This document shows, in pieces, positions 17,647 to 27,800 of a DNA stretch of 64,000 nt. The notes under the pieces were generated by a model. It ran no database searches. It saw only the letters and a list, made by a program, of their open reading frames with translations, and was not told the DNA's origin. Source of the DNA: Psychrobacillus sp042944905 (GTDB taxonomy: Bacteria; Bacillota; Bacilli; Bacillales_A; Planococcaceae); contig NZ_CP168496.1 in the NCBI RefSeq assembly GCF_042944905.1, positions 744,001 to 808,000 of the forward strand, in the 5' to 3' direction. The position numbers and the translations under genes are program-made. Position 1 is the first letter of the stretch; every line of letters starts with the position of its first letter.

Positions 17647-18404
17647 TTAAAAGGAGTAATTTAAGATTTGTAAGTATTCAACTATCGGCGAATTGGCAAC
17701 AACGATGAGAAAGAGGCTAAATACAATGGCCAAAAAGAGTATGTATAGCATTAATCCATATAGAGGATCGACATCAATGTATTTCTTTATGATTAAAAAA
17801 ACAATTATATAAGGTGGGAGAATAAAAATACCGAAAATCAGGCATACAGTCAAAATAACATTTCCATACGTATACAAATTTCCAAATATAAAAAATAAGG
17901 AAACAGTTACACCAATAAGGAGCGGAGCTAATTGCCCACCATAAAAGCCGACAATTCATCAAATGTGTGCTGTGGTACAAAAACATAGTTAGCTATAAAA
18001 ATTGAAATGATAGCGATTCCAATTAAAACTAATGTTAGCAAAAATACTTCTATAATAAAGGATGAAAAGCATAATGAATTGAATAAGTTTAAACTTTTTG
18101 TAAGTAAAAACAAAGATATCGTAAAAAGTGCTATAAATAATATAATGCTAACTTGGCCACTTGATAATTCTGTTTCGCCTCGTTCATATGCCGGTGAAGG
18201 TTTTCTTAATTGTTTCGTAAAATAAGTACGGTATACACGGAATCGCTGCTTCATAATCTGAATATGGACATTAGGTTCTACTTCTCGTCTTGTTAAAGTA
18301 ACTTCATTAGTTAGCATGCTTTGCGAGTCTAAAAGAGTCGCTACTAATTTATTTTCACAAAACTGCCCAGTAACATGTACGTTCCCATAATTCGAACAGT
18401 GCAC
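17647..18404 (-). pseudogene. Frameshifted membrane protein with degenerate zinc ribbon
   Basis: Two leftward frames join into one ~250-residue protein if one T is added to the T4 run at 17943-17946: ...TFDELSAF then YGGQLAPLLIGVTVSLFF. The N-terminus MHCSNYGN...TGQFCENK looks like a zinc ribbon (CxxC...CxxC) in which the second and fourth Cys became Tyr and Lys. Five or six hydrophobic segments follow. The GTG start at 18404 has no good ribosome site. The combination of lost metal ligands and a frameshift suggests real decay, though a homopolymer sequencing error could explain the frameshift alone. Zinc-ribbon membrane proteins of this kind occur widely in bacilli; the function is unknown. 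Confidence 0.7.
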
Positions 18405-19220
18405 CCGCTATTCTTTCTTTACTAAAATCATATGAGGTAAATAAACGGTATATTCGGCAAAGTAGTGTACCAGGCACCCGCAAAATGTATAGCATACCTG
18501 TGTTAGGAAAAAAAGAATTATTTAGAAGATAGTGTAATAAAAGGTACATTATTTTGTCTAAATATTGAAGGTTTCAAAATAAGACAATAAAAAAATTTCG
18601 CCAATTGAAAATTACTTTTTTTGACGTTTTTTTTTATTCACAACAATTAACGCGCTGAATTGATAGGGAAAAAAAGAATATTGAAAAACAAAAAGACTTG
18701 GAACATTGCTAATTCGACAGCATTCCCACATTGGTAATTACATTAGTCTGAATTGTCGGATAAATACTATTGATAAAAAAGGATTCAAATATTAACGTAG
18801 AGTACATGGTATTACCTCGATTCACGGTAAATCGCCATATGAAATTCTTGCAGTATAAAAAATGATATCTACTCATAGGAGGCGAGTAATGAAATGTAAT
18901 AGTTAAAAGAGTAAATAATAACAAATGTTTTAATTAGAATTACTTGTTTTGGAATTCGGCGAAGAATGTCTAATAAGTGAATTAGGAACTACTTTACAGT
19001 TTTATAGAAATAGTTTACTAGAGAAATTAATAAACATATCTTCTATTTCAAATCGTCATAGAAATATTGACCAGCACATACATTAGGAAAGTACCATATC
19101 AAGCATAAGTTACTCCATTTCATAGGAAGGATGCGGTCCCAATAAAACGATATTAGCAATTAGTATGGAAAAACTCATAGTTTCATAATGCAAAACTATC
19201 TGTACTAAGGGGGAAACATA
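18405..19220. other. 816-base non-coding stretch with decayed upstream-region copy
   Basis: No gene is supported here. It holds GTGTACCAGGCACCC (18465), a fragment of the GTGCCAGGCAC palindrome; the motif TGAATTGTCGGATAAATACT plus ATTGATAAA at 18749, shared with the region ahead of the SbsC-like gene; and AGGAGGCGAGTA followed by ATG and a five-codon frame (MKCNS, ~18890), which looks like the fossil start of a lost gene. GGATGCGGTCCCA at ~19128 and AAGGGGG at 19207 belong to the next gene's upstream region. Confidence 0.4.
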
Positions 19221-22200
19221 TTGAAGAAAAAATTAGTTAATAGGTTATTTAGTACTTTAATGGTACTAGCTATGGTATTCTCGTTGATTGGTCCGACGAT
19301 GACTGCATCTGCAAATGTAGGAACGAAACCATTCAAACAAACTATTCCGAACGAAAGTACGATGCAGTTAAAGGCAGCAATAGCTGAGCAACTAGATTTG
19401 TTGGATGGTGGACCAAAGCTACACAAAGAATTACAAAATTTATCGGGCAATCAAGAAGTTGCAGTAATCATCCATTTATCTGAAAAACCAGTTGCCCTTG
19501 AAAAGGGAATAAACGAATTAAAAGGAAAAACGTTCTCAGTCTCACAAGAGAATCAAGTAAGAACCAAAGTACTAGCACAACAAGCATCTGTAAAAAAAGA
19601 ATTAAATTTTAAAAACATTAATATTAAACAAGGGTATACATTTGATACCGTTTTGAACGGTTTTGCAGCCGTTGTAAAAGCGGACGACCTCAAGAAACTA
19701 CTTACAATTCCAGGGATTACGCTAGTGGAACCTGATGCAATCGTTTATGCAATGGAAGAACCAAAAAAATCTAAACCAACGAATACAACTAACCCAAGTA
19801 AAGATGCGCAAATAGATGCAAAGATGAATACAAGTATTTCGTTTCTAGGAATTGAAAAGCTTTGGAATGAAGGAATACAAGGACAAGGTATTAAGGTTGG
19901 AGTACTTGATACAGGAATCGATGCAAATCACCCAGAGTTTGCGGGAATATTTAAAGGTGGAAAGAACTTTATCCCGAACTCATCTGCCTATACAAAACCT
20001 CGTGCGGATGATGATGCATCGGAAACTTCTCCTGTAGAACGTCCTGCAGGAACTCCAGAGATTAATGAAAGAGGAAGTGCGTTCTATACTTCTCACGGCA
20101 CGCATGTTGCAGGTACAATCGCAGCAATTGGCGCGAACGAATACGGCATTAAAGGGATTGCTCCTAAAGTCGACCTTTACGCTTATCGAGTACTTGGAGC
20201 ATATGGAAGTGGGTCTTCTTCTGGTATCGTAAAAGGAATTGACACAGCTGTAAAAGACAAGATGGATGTTATCAACTTATCTCTAGGTGGAGGATCAAAC
20301 ACAGAAACCGATGCAGGAGCCTTTGCGATTAACAACGCAATGATGGCGGGAACAATTAGTGTACTTGCAACTGGTAACGATGGACCTAATCGTGGAACAA
20401 TTTCACCTCCAGCTACATCTCGTTTAGGAATTGCAGTTGCTAACACTACTAACCCAGAAACTATGTACAACGGAGAAGTAAAAGTTACGGTAGGTGCTTA
20501 TAATCTTACTAAACAACTGCAATTGATGGGCACGACTTTTGGGAAAGATTTAGCAACACAACTTCAAGGCGAATTTGACGTAGTTGCAGTTCCTGGAAAC
20601 GGAGAAGCAAAAGATTATGTTGGACTCGATGTAAAAGGAAAAGTTGCGCTGATTTCTCGTGGAAGCATTGCATTTGTCGATAAAATTGAGTATGCAAGAG
20701 CCAATGGAGCAGTAGCAACGATTATCCATAACTTTGCTGGTGGTACGAATGCACCGAATGCATCTGGAACTTTCCTAGGTGATTCATTTGCATTTATTCC
20801 AACGTATGATATGTCTCAAACAGATGGCGATGCAATTCGTGCAGCTTTAAAAACTGGAACAGGAAAAGTTAAGTTTGGTAATTTTAATTCTACTAAAACA
20901 CTTGGGGATGTTGTAAACGATTCAAGTTCACGTGGACCAACTACTCCAAACTTTGATATCAAACCAGATGTAAGTGCACCAGGTACAAATATTATGTCAA
21001 CAATTCCAATGTACAAAGCGGATTTCCCAAATGCTGTTTATGATGAAGCGTATGATCGTAAAACGGGAACGTCGATGGCTACACCGCATATCGCAGGAAT
21101 CGCGGCACTTGTCAAACAAGCGAATCCAACTTGGAATGCATTCGATGTGAAAGTAGCGCTTTCAAATACAGCGAAAATTCTGGATAAAGCGAAATATGAT
21201 GTATTCGCTCAAGGTGCTGGACGTGTGGATGCATATGCGGCCGCTCACCCAAGTGTACTTGCTTATGCTATTGATAAGGCAGTTTTAGACAGTAAAGGTA
21301 CAGTTGTAGATAACATAAAAGGAACTGTTACTTTCGGTCCACAGCCACTATCAGCAAATATTTCGGTTACGAAACAAGTCCTTGTAAAAGATTTGAAGGG
21401 TAACGGTGGAAATTATAATGTGACAGTGGATGTTACCAAGACATTTGGTGATGCCAAAGTGACTGTTGACAAACCGACATTCACGTTGGCTGGTGAACAA
21501 CTGTTAAATGTTACGTTAACTGCTTCAAAAGCTACGGCTCCAAAAGGGTCAGAAATACTAGGATATATCCGTATTAACGGTGGAGGATCCGAAATTTCAT
21601 TGCCATTTGCAGCTGACTTAAGTACCGTAGTTCCAATAGCAATTAAGGATATGAAAATAACAGAAACAGACCTATCCTTTAATGGAGATGGTGTGAAAGA
21701 TGAGGCTGTTCTTTCCTGGACGCTGACCGGCAATGTTGCAACAAACTATATTGAGATTTGGGATATTATGAATCCTAACGGTGGAGAATACGGGGATGGA
21801 TATATCGGCTATATACATGCAGCTGCTTCACTTCGGGCTGGTTCATATACGCTACCAGTAAAAGGGCCGTACAAACCATGGGGCAGTGCACCTGTAACAA
21901 CGATTCCAGATGGTTTATATACGCTGGACTTTTCTGCAACGACAACTACAGGACCAATTGGTGACTACGTTGGACCAATTATTGTTAAAACAACAAAACC
22001 AGTAATTACAGGTTCTGTGAAAGATAAAGTTGCAAAAGGGCAAGTGTCCGACAAATATATCGATTACAATAAAGAATTATATAATTATGATTTGGATTAT
22101 GATTTGAATGTAAAACTACACGCTTCTTATGTTGCGACTGTAAATGGGGTAGCAAAAGAAGCAGTGAAATTCAATTTAGCACAAGATGGATCATTCTCAT

Positions 22201-24461
22201 TCCCTGTAACTGATGAGACAAATTCTGTAACCGTTAAAGTTACGGATGAGGCAGGCAATTTTGGAGAAGCATTAATTTATGAAAAGAAAGAACCAGAAGC
22301 AGTAGTAACACTTTCTGTAAACCCAACGGAGCTTGATTTGACTACTGGCGTAACAGCTCAACTTGCTGTTACAGAAACTTCCACACCAGCAACAGGGCAA
22401 GCTACGAACAAAGACGTAACTGCAGCAGCTACGTACGTTGTAGCAGATGAATCAGTTGCAAAAGTTACGAACGGACTTGTAACTGCAGTGGCAAAAGGCT
22501 CCACTACGATTACTATTTCTCATGGTGCCAATAAAGTGACTGTAAATGTGACAGTGAAAGATCCTGTAGTAGTGGTACCAGGTGTGACACTGACTGCGAA
22601 CAACACACAAATTGGTTTAGAACCTGGAAAAGAAGCGCAACTGACGATTACAGAAGTAACAACAACTTCAGATGGAAAAACAACGCAAAAAGACGTGACA
22701 AAAGCTGCTACGTATAAAGTGGCGGATAGTAAAGTGGCTTCCGTAACGAATGGTTTAGTAACAGCAAAAAATGAAGGAAGTACAACAATTACCGTTAAAT
22801 ATGGTAAAAATGAATTAACTGTAAATGTGACAGTTAAAGCACCAGTGGTGACACTGACTGCAAACAAAACAGAACTTAATTTAGATCCAGGAAAAGAAGC
22901 AAAACTGGTTATTAAAGAAGTAACAACAGCAGCAGATGGAACAACAAAACAGACAGACGTAACAAAAGCTGCAACGTATAAAGTAGCAGATGGTAAAGTG
23001 GTATCTGTATCTGAGGGCGTAGTAACAGCAAAAGCGGCAGGAAGTACAACAATCACGGTTAAACATGGTAAAAATGAGTTAACAGTAAATGTGAAGGTGA
23101 CCGAACCAGGGGTGACACTCACTACAAACAAAACAGACATTGTTCTTGAACCAGGAAAAGAATCCCAATTGACGATTAAAGAAGAAACAACAGGGGCAGA
23201 TGGAAAAACAAAATCGACAAACGTAACACAATTTGCAACATATACTGTTGCAGATGAAAAAGTAGCTTCTGTAAAAAATGGTTTAGTTATAGCAAAAGCA
23301 GGGGGAAGTACGACAATCACTGTTAAATACGGAAAAAATGAATTAACAGTTAATGTGAAGGTTACAGAACCGCAAGTAACTCTAACTTCAAACAAAACAG
23401 ACATTGTTCTTGAACCAGAAAAAGAATCAAAACTAACGATTAAACAAGTAACTATCGGAGCAGATGGAAAAGAAAAACAAACAGATGTCACAAATTTTGC
23501 AACGTACACAGTAGCAGATAGCAAAGTGGCTTCTGTAAGTAGTACAGGTATCGTAAGAGCAGAGGCAGTAGGCAGCACAACAGTCACTGTTAAATATGGG
23601 AAAAATGAATTGACTGTCAATGTGCAGGTTGCAGAACCAGTAGTGACACTAAGTGTAAACAAAACACAAATTGATTTAGAACCTGCAAAAGAATTCCAAC
23701 TGACAGTTAAAGAACAAACGATATCAGTGGATGGAAAAATAACAGAAAAAAATGTGACAAAAGCAGCGACGTATACAGTAGAAAATAGTAAAGTGGCATC
23801 CGTAACGGATGGTTTAATAAGAGCAAAAGCGGTAGGAAGTACAAAAATTACCGTTAAACACGGTAAGAATGAATTAACTGTCACTGTGAACGTTACAGAA
23901 CCAGTAGTGACACTAGAAGCAAACGTAACTCAACTTAATCTAGAACTAGGAAATGAAGCACAGCTGAAATTAAAAGAAGTAACTACAACGGCGGATGGAA
24001 AAGTAACAGAAAAAGACGTTACAACTTCTGCAAAATATAAAGTAGCAGACGGTAAAGTAGCTTCTGTCACAAATGGTTTAGTAAAAGCAAAAGCTGAAGG
24101 AAGCACAACAATCACTGTTAATTACGGTAAAAATGAATTAACTATAAACGTGACTGTTGCAGCACCAGTAGTAACATTAGTTGCTGACCAAATGAAACTT
24201 GAGTTGAAACCAGGAAAAGAAGCACAACTTACTTTGAAAGAAGTAACAACAATGCCAAATGGAACAAAAACCGAAAGAGATGTTACAACCGCTGCAAAAT
24301 ATACAGTTGCAGATAGTAAAGTAGCTTCTGTAAGTAACGGTTTAGTAAGAGCAAAAGCAGAAGGAACTACAACTATCACCGTTAAATACGGTAAAATGGA
24401 AGTGACAATTGTAGTGATCGTTGGAAATCCTTTAATAGTAGGATATTTAGAAGTTAACTGA
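19221..24461 (+). CDS. Giant subtilisin-like surface protease with eight Ig-like repeats, copy 1
   Basis: 1746 residues. TTG start, seven bases after AAGGGGG. Order: signal peptide (~1-32), I9-type propeptide (~70-175), subtilase S8 domain with Asp230 (VLDTGIDANHPEF), His292 (SHGTHVAG), oxyanion Asn386 (TGNDGP) and Ser618 (GTSMATPH); a PA domain is inserted at ~430-560. Beta-rich domains follow (~690-1020) and then eight Ig-like (BIG2-type) repeats of ~86 residues (~1028-1735), each with VTLxxNxT...GSTTITVKYGKNELTVNV. There is no LPxTG, SLH or SbsC anchor, so how it is held at the wall is unclear. A close paralogue lies directly downstream. It probably degrades extracellular protein or matures surface proteins. 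Confidence 0.9.
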   Translation: MKKKLVNRLFSTLMVLAMVFSLIGPTMTASANVGTKPFKQTIPNESTMQLKAAIAEQLDLLDGGPKLHKELQNLSGNQEVAVIIHLSEKPVALEKGINELKGKTFSVSQENQVRTKVLAQQASVKKELNFKNINIKQGYTFDTVLNGFAAVVKADDLKKLLTIPGITLVEPDAIVYAMEEPKKSKPTNTTNPSKDAQIDAKMNTSISFLGIEKLWNEGIQGQGIKVGVLDTGIDANHPEFAGIFKGGKNFIPNSSAYTKPRADDDASETSPVERPAGTPEINERGSAFYTSHGTHVAGTIAAIGANEYGIKGIAPKVDLYAYRVLGAYGSGSSSGIVKGIDTAVKDKMDVINLSLGGGSNTETDAGAFAINNAMMAGTISVLATGNDGPNRGTISPPATSRLGIAVANTTNPETMYNGEVKVTVGAYNLTKQLQLMGTTFGKDLATQLQGEFDVVAVPGNGEAKDYVGLDVKGKVALISRGSIAFVDKIEYARANGAVATIIHNFAGGTNAPNASGTFLGDSFAFIPTYDMSQTDGDAIRAALKTGTGKVKFGNFNSTKTLGDVVNDSSSRGPTTPNFDIKPDVSAPGTNIMSTIPMYKADFPNAVYDEAYDRKTGTSMATPHIAGIAALVKQANPTWNAFDVKVALSNTAKILDKAKYDVFAQGAGRVDAYAAAHPSVLAYAIDKAVLDSKGTVVDNIKGTVTFGPQPLSANISVTKQVLVKDLKGNGGNYNVTVDVTKTFGDAKVTVDKPTFTLAGEQLLNVTLTASKATAPKGSEILGYIRINGGGSEISLPFAADLSTVVPIAIKDMKITETDLSFNGDGVKDEAVLSWTLTGNVATNYIEIWDIMNPNGGEYGDGYIGYIHAAASLRAGSYTLPVKGPYKPWGSAPVTTIPDGLYTLDFSATTTTGPIGDYVGPIIVKTTKPVITGSVKDKVAKGQVSDKYIDYNKELYNYDLDYDLNVKLHASYVATVNGVAKEAVKFNLAQDGSFSFPVTDETNSVTVKVTDEAGNFGEALIYEKKEPEAVVTLSVNPTELDLTTGVTAQLAVTETSTPATGQATNKDVTAAATYVVADESVAKVTNGLVTAVAKGSTTITISHGANKVTVNVTVKDPVVVVPGVTLTANNTQIGLEPGKEAQLTITEVTTTSDGKTTQKDVTKAATYKVADSKVASVTNGLVTAKNEGSTTITVKYGKNELTVNVTVKAPVVTLTANKTELNLDPGKEAKLVIKEVTTAADGTTKQTDVTKAATYKVADGKVVSVSEGVVTAKAAGSTTITVKHGKNELTVNVKVTEPGVTLTTNKTDIVLEPGKESQLTIKEETTGADGKTKSTNVTQFATYTVADEKVASVKNGLVIAKAGGSTTITVKYGKNELTVNVKVTEPQVTLTSNKTDIVLEPEKESKLTIKQVTIGADGKEKQTDVTNFATYTVADSKVASVSSTGIVRAEAVGSTTVTVKYGKNELTVNVQVAEPVVTLSVNKTQIDLEPAKEFQLTVKEQTISVDGKITEKNVTKAATYTVENSKVASVTDGLIRAKAVGSTKITVKHGKNELTVTVNVTEPVVTLEANVTQLNLELGNEAQLKLKEVTTTADGKVTEKDVTTSAKYKVADGKVASVTNGLVKAKAEGSTTITVNYGKNELTINVTVAAPVVTLVADQMKLELKPGKEAQLTLKEVTTMPNGTKTERDVTTAAKYTVADSKVASVSNGLVRAKAEGTTTITVKYGKMEVTIVVIVGNPLIVGYLEVN
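22302..24419 (+). repeat. Eight Ig-like coding repeats of protease 1
   Basis: Period about 255-270 bases. Recurrent strings include ATTACCGTTAAATATGGTAA and GGTTTAGTAA-type junctions. The first three units are almost base-identical to the corresponding units in protease 2 (from 27988). Confidence 0.85.
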
Positions 24462-24887
24462 TTTCTATTCCCATTAATAAAGTGCTGACAAAGCTCAACA
24501 ACTGAGTAAAGGTACCAGATTCTAAAACAATCCTGAATTCATTGAGAAACTGGTATTTTGCATTAGAAAACCTATAAAACTCGTACTAAAAAAGTATTCA
24601 AGTTATCTTTTATTACAGGAGTGTTACTGGTGCCAGGCACCTGTAACACTCCTGTAACAATTGTTTGACTAAGGATACATCATATCGGCATTTAATAAAA
24701 TATACATTGTACAGTACAGCATTCGATTGATTAAGGAATCTCCAATTGAAAGTGTTGTTGCATTCAACTTAGTGATTTGTAAAAAAAGGACGGAATCTAA
24801 AGCATCTGTAATTATCAATGTAATACAAACTCAAATCTCCACTAGCGTTAAAGATTGTCATTAAAATTGCCAATAGGGGGAAACTAA
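24462..24887. other. Gap between the two giant proteases
   Basis: No gene. A weak stem TACCAG...CTGGTA (24513-24555) followed by TTTT could terminate protease 1. A long palindrome lies at 24613-24657. The rest is AT-rich upstream sequence ending in the ribosome site AGGGGGAA before the TTG start at 24888. Confidence 0.5.
24613..24657. repeat. Palindrome of the GGTGCCAGGCACC type, copy 2
   Basis: TTACAGGAGTGTTACTGGTG is inverted as CACCTGTAACACTCCTGTAA around a GCCAGG core. Same core as the palindrome at 13924 but with longer arms. Confidence 0.8.
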
Positions 24888-27800
24888 TTGAAGAAAAAAA
24901 AGCTTAATAAGTTTTTTAGCGCTTTCTTGACGTTAATTATGGTATTCACGATGCTATCTCCAATGAACGTATTCGCAAACACTGGAGACAAGCTAAATAG
25001 TCAAAATGCTACTAATGAAAGCAAAATACAAGCAGAAAAAGCTATTAATGAACAATTAGCTTTAAGAAATGTACAAGCCACGTTACATGAAGATTTACAA
25101 GATTTAACGGGGGAAGAAGAAGTAGCTGTAATTATTCATTTATCTGAAAATCCAGTAGCGCTTGAAAAAGGAATTAAAGAGTTAAGTGGAAAAAAATTCA
25201 CAGCAACAGATGCATCATCTGCCGAGCGAAAAGTAAATGCACAACAAGTATTTGTTGAAAAAGAAATGAAATTAAAAAATATTTCCATTAAAGAAGGTTA
25301 CTCTTTCCATACTGTTCTGAATGGTTTTGGTGCTAAGGTGAAAGCAAGTGATTTGAAAAAAATTATTGAAATCCAAGGTGTCACTTTAGTAGAGCCAGAC
25401 GAATTAAGATATGCACTTGATAACACAGAAGAAAGTGTAAATGTTGATGCAGTAAACGGAAATATTGGTGAGGCAAATAATACAAGTATTTCTCATTTAG
25501 GTATTGAAAAAGTATGGGCAAGAGGATTCAAAGGGAAAGGGGTTAAAGTTGGAGTAGTCGACACAGGAATTGACTACACTCACCCTGAATTTGTTGGAGT
25601 ATATAAAGGCGGCAAAAACTTTGTACCCCATGATGGAGGGGACTATGCCCGTCCTAGAGATGCCAATGACCCTTATGAAACAGCTCCATTGGACCGGGAT
25701 CCAAATAATCCAAATACACCAGTCACACAAGCTGGTAGTACATTTGCCACTTCTCACGGTACTCACGTATCAGGAACAATTGCGGGGATTGGAGCAAATG
25801 AATATAGAATTAGTGGTCTTGCTCCAGAAGTAGAATTACACGTATACCGCGTTTTAGGTGCATATGGAAGTGGGTATACTTCGTGGGTTATTAGAGGAAT
25901 TGAGGCAGCAGTTGAAGAAGGAATGGATGTTATTAATTTATCCCTAGGTGGACCTTCCATGAGTTCAGTTACAGCTGACGCATTCGCAATTAATAATGCG
26001 ATGTTAGCTGGAACAGTGGCGGCTGTGGCTACAGGGAACTCTGGATCTGCTCGTGGATCTATTGGAAGTCCTGCAACGGCAGCACTTGGTATTGCGGTTG
26101 GGAACTCTACAAATCCTACAATTACGGAAAAAGGAGCAACACTAGTAGTAAAAGCAGAATCATATGACAAATCATATACACTTAATTTTATGGCATATAA
26201 ATTTGGTGACAAACCGGGTGAACAACTTACTGGTGATTACGATCTTGTTGCAGTTCCAAATGTTGGAGCACCGGCAGATTACCAAGGCCTCGACGTTAAA
26301 GGGAAAGTTGTACTCGTTTCAAGAGGGACACCAACATTCCCTGTACAAATTGATGCTGCAAAAAAAGCTGGAGCAATTGCAGTTATTATTCATAATAATG
26401 CAGGTACTGGATTGATAAATTCTAATCAGGGTTCTGGATTTGCCTTTATTACGACATTTGATATGTCCTTCCCAGAAGGAACGTTACTAAGAACTGCGCT
26501 TGCTTCAAAACCAGGAAAGATTTCATTTAGCAATTTTACGAATACAGTAACTGGAGGAGACACGTTAAGTTCTTCTAGCTCACGTGGACCTACAAATCCA
26601 GATTTTGATATAAAACCAGATGTAGTTGCACCAGGTACGAGTATAATGTCCACGATACCTATGTATGGAAAAGACGTACCAGGAGCAGATTATAGCGGAG
26701 CATTTGGAAGGAAATCAGGTACTTCAATGGCGACGCCACATATTGCAGCTATTAGTGCGCTAATGCTTCAAGCGAATCCAACTTGGACGCCATTCGATGT
26801 AAAGGTATCCTTATCAAATACTGCAAAACTGTTAAATACAACTACGTATGACGTTTTTGCACAAGGGCCTGGGCGTGTTCAACCTTATGAAGCTGCATTC
26901 CCTACCGTTCTTGCATACGCACTGGATAGCAATTTAATTCAGAGAAAAGTGATAGAACATGAAAAAGGAACAGTAAGATTTGGGAAATTAAGTGAGGTCT
27001 CTGAAAAAGACGTTTCTGTTACAAAACAAATTCGAGTAGAGGACTTTGCAAAACTTGGCGGGGACTATACAGTTGATGTGCAAATTACAAAAGCATTCAC
27101 TGGGGCGACAGTTACGGTTAATAAATCGACATTCAAATTGAATGGCTCAGAAATGATTGACGTAACATTGAATGCACCAAAAACAACAGTTACCGCTGCA
27201 GCTGAAATTCTTGGTTACATTTATATTAAAGGAAATGGAAAAGAAATTTCATTGCCATTTGCAGCAGAATTCACGCCAAATTCTATAAAAGCTGTTGGTG
27301 TATCAAGTGTTAAAGTAGCGGACTATGATTTGTCATTTAATAGTGAAAGTACAAAAAAATCATCGTCCATATCGGGTGTATTAGGTGGGACTGGGACCAC
27401 CAGATATGGCGAAATTTCCGTGGAACTATCAGACTTACTAAACCATGGAGATGAAATTGGAACAATCTACAATAAAGCAGGTTCGTTCACAAGTGGGCCA
27501 CTCTCTTACCCGATTAATGGAACATATACAAATGGTGATGGTAATATTGTAAAAATGGCTGACGGAGCTTATTCGCTTGCCATTTATGCATCAAATACTA
27601 GTGGTAGTACCTGGTATGGCGATGCAGATCCAGAGCCATTATTCGTGAAGAGTACACCAGCAACAATCGATACAGCGAAATCACATGAAACTGTTAAACC
27701 TGAGTATCAGTTTAATGGAACAATTGTGGATGATTACATTAATTTTATCAAGGCTCTTGTAGCAATTGGATATAAATTTGATGTAAATGAAAAACTATCT

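Noticed and set aside
22520..23884. 454-codon leftward open frame opposite the Ig-like repeats of protease 1 (and the like at 28046-29410 in protease 2)
   Set aside because: A mirror of the repetitive, Thr/Val/Lys-rich coding strand; no ribosome site, biased composition, and it follows the repeat period. The sense gene fully explains it.
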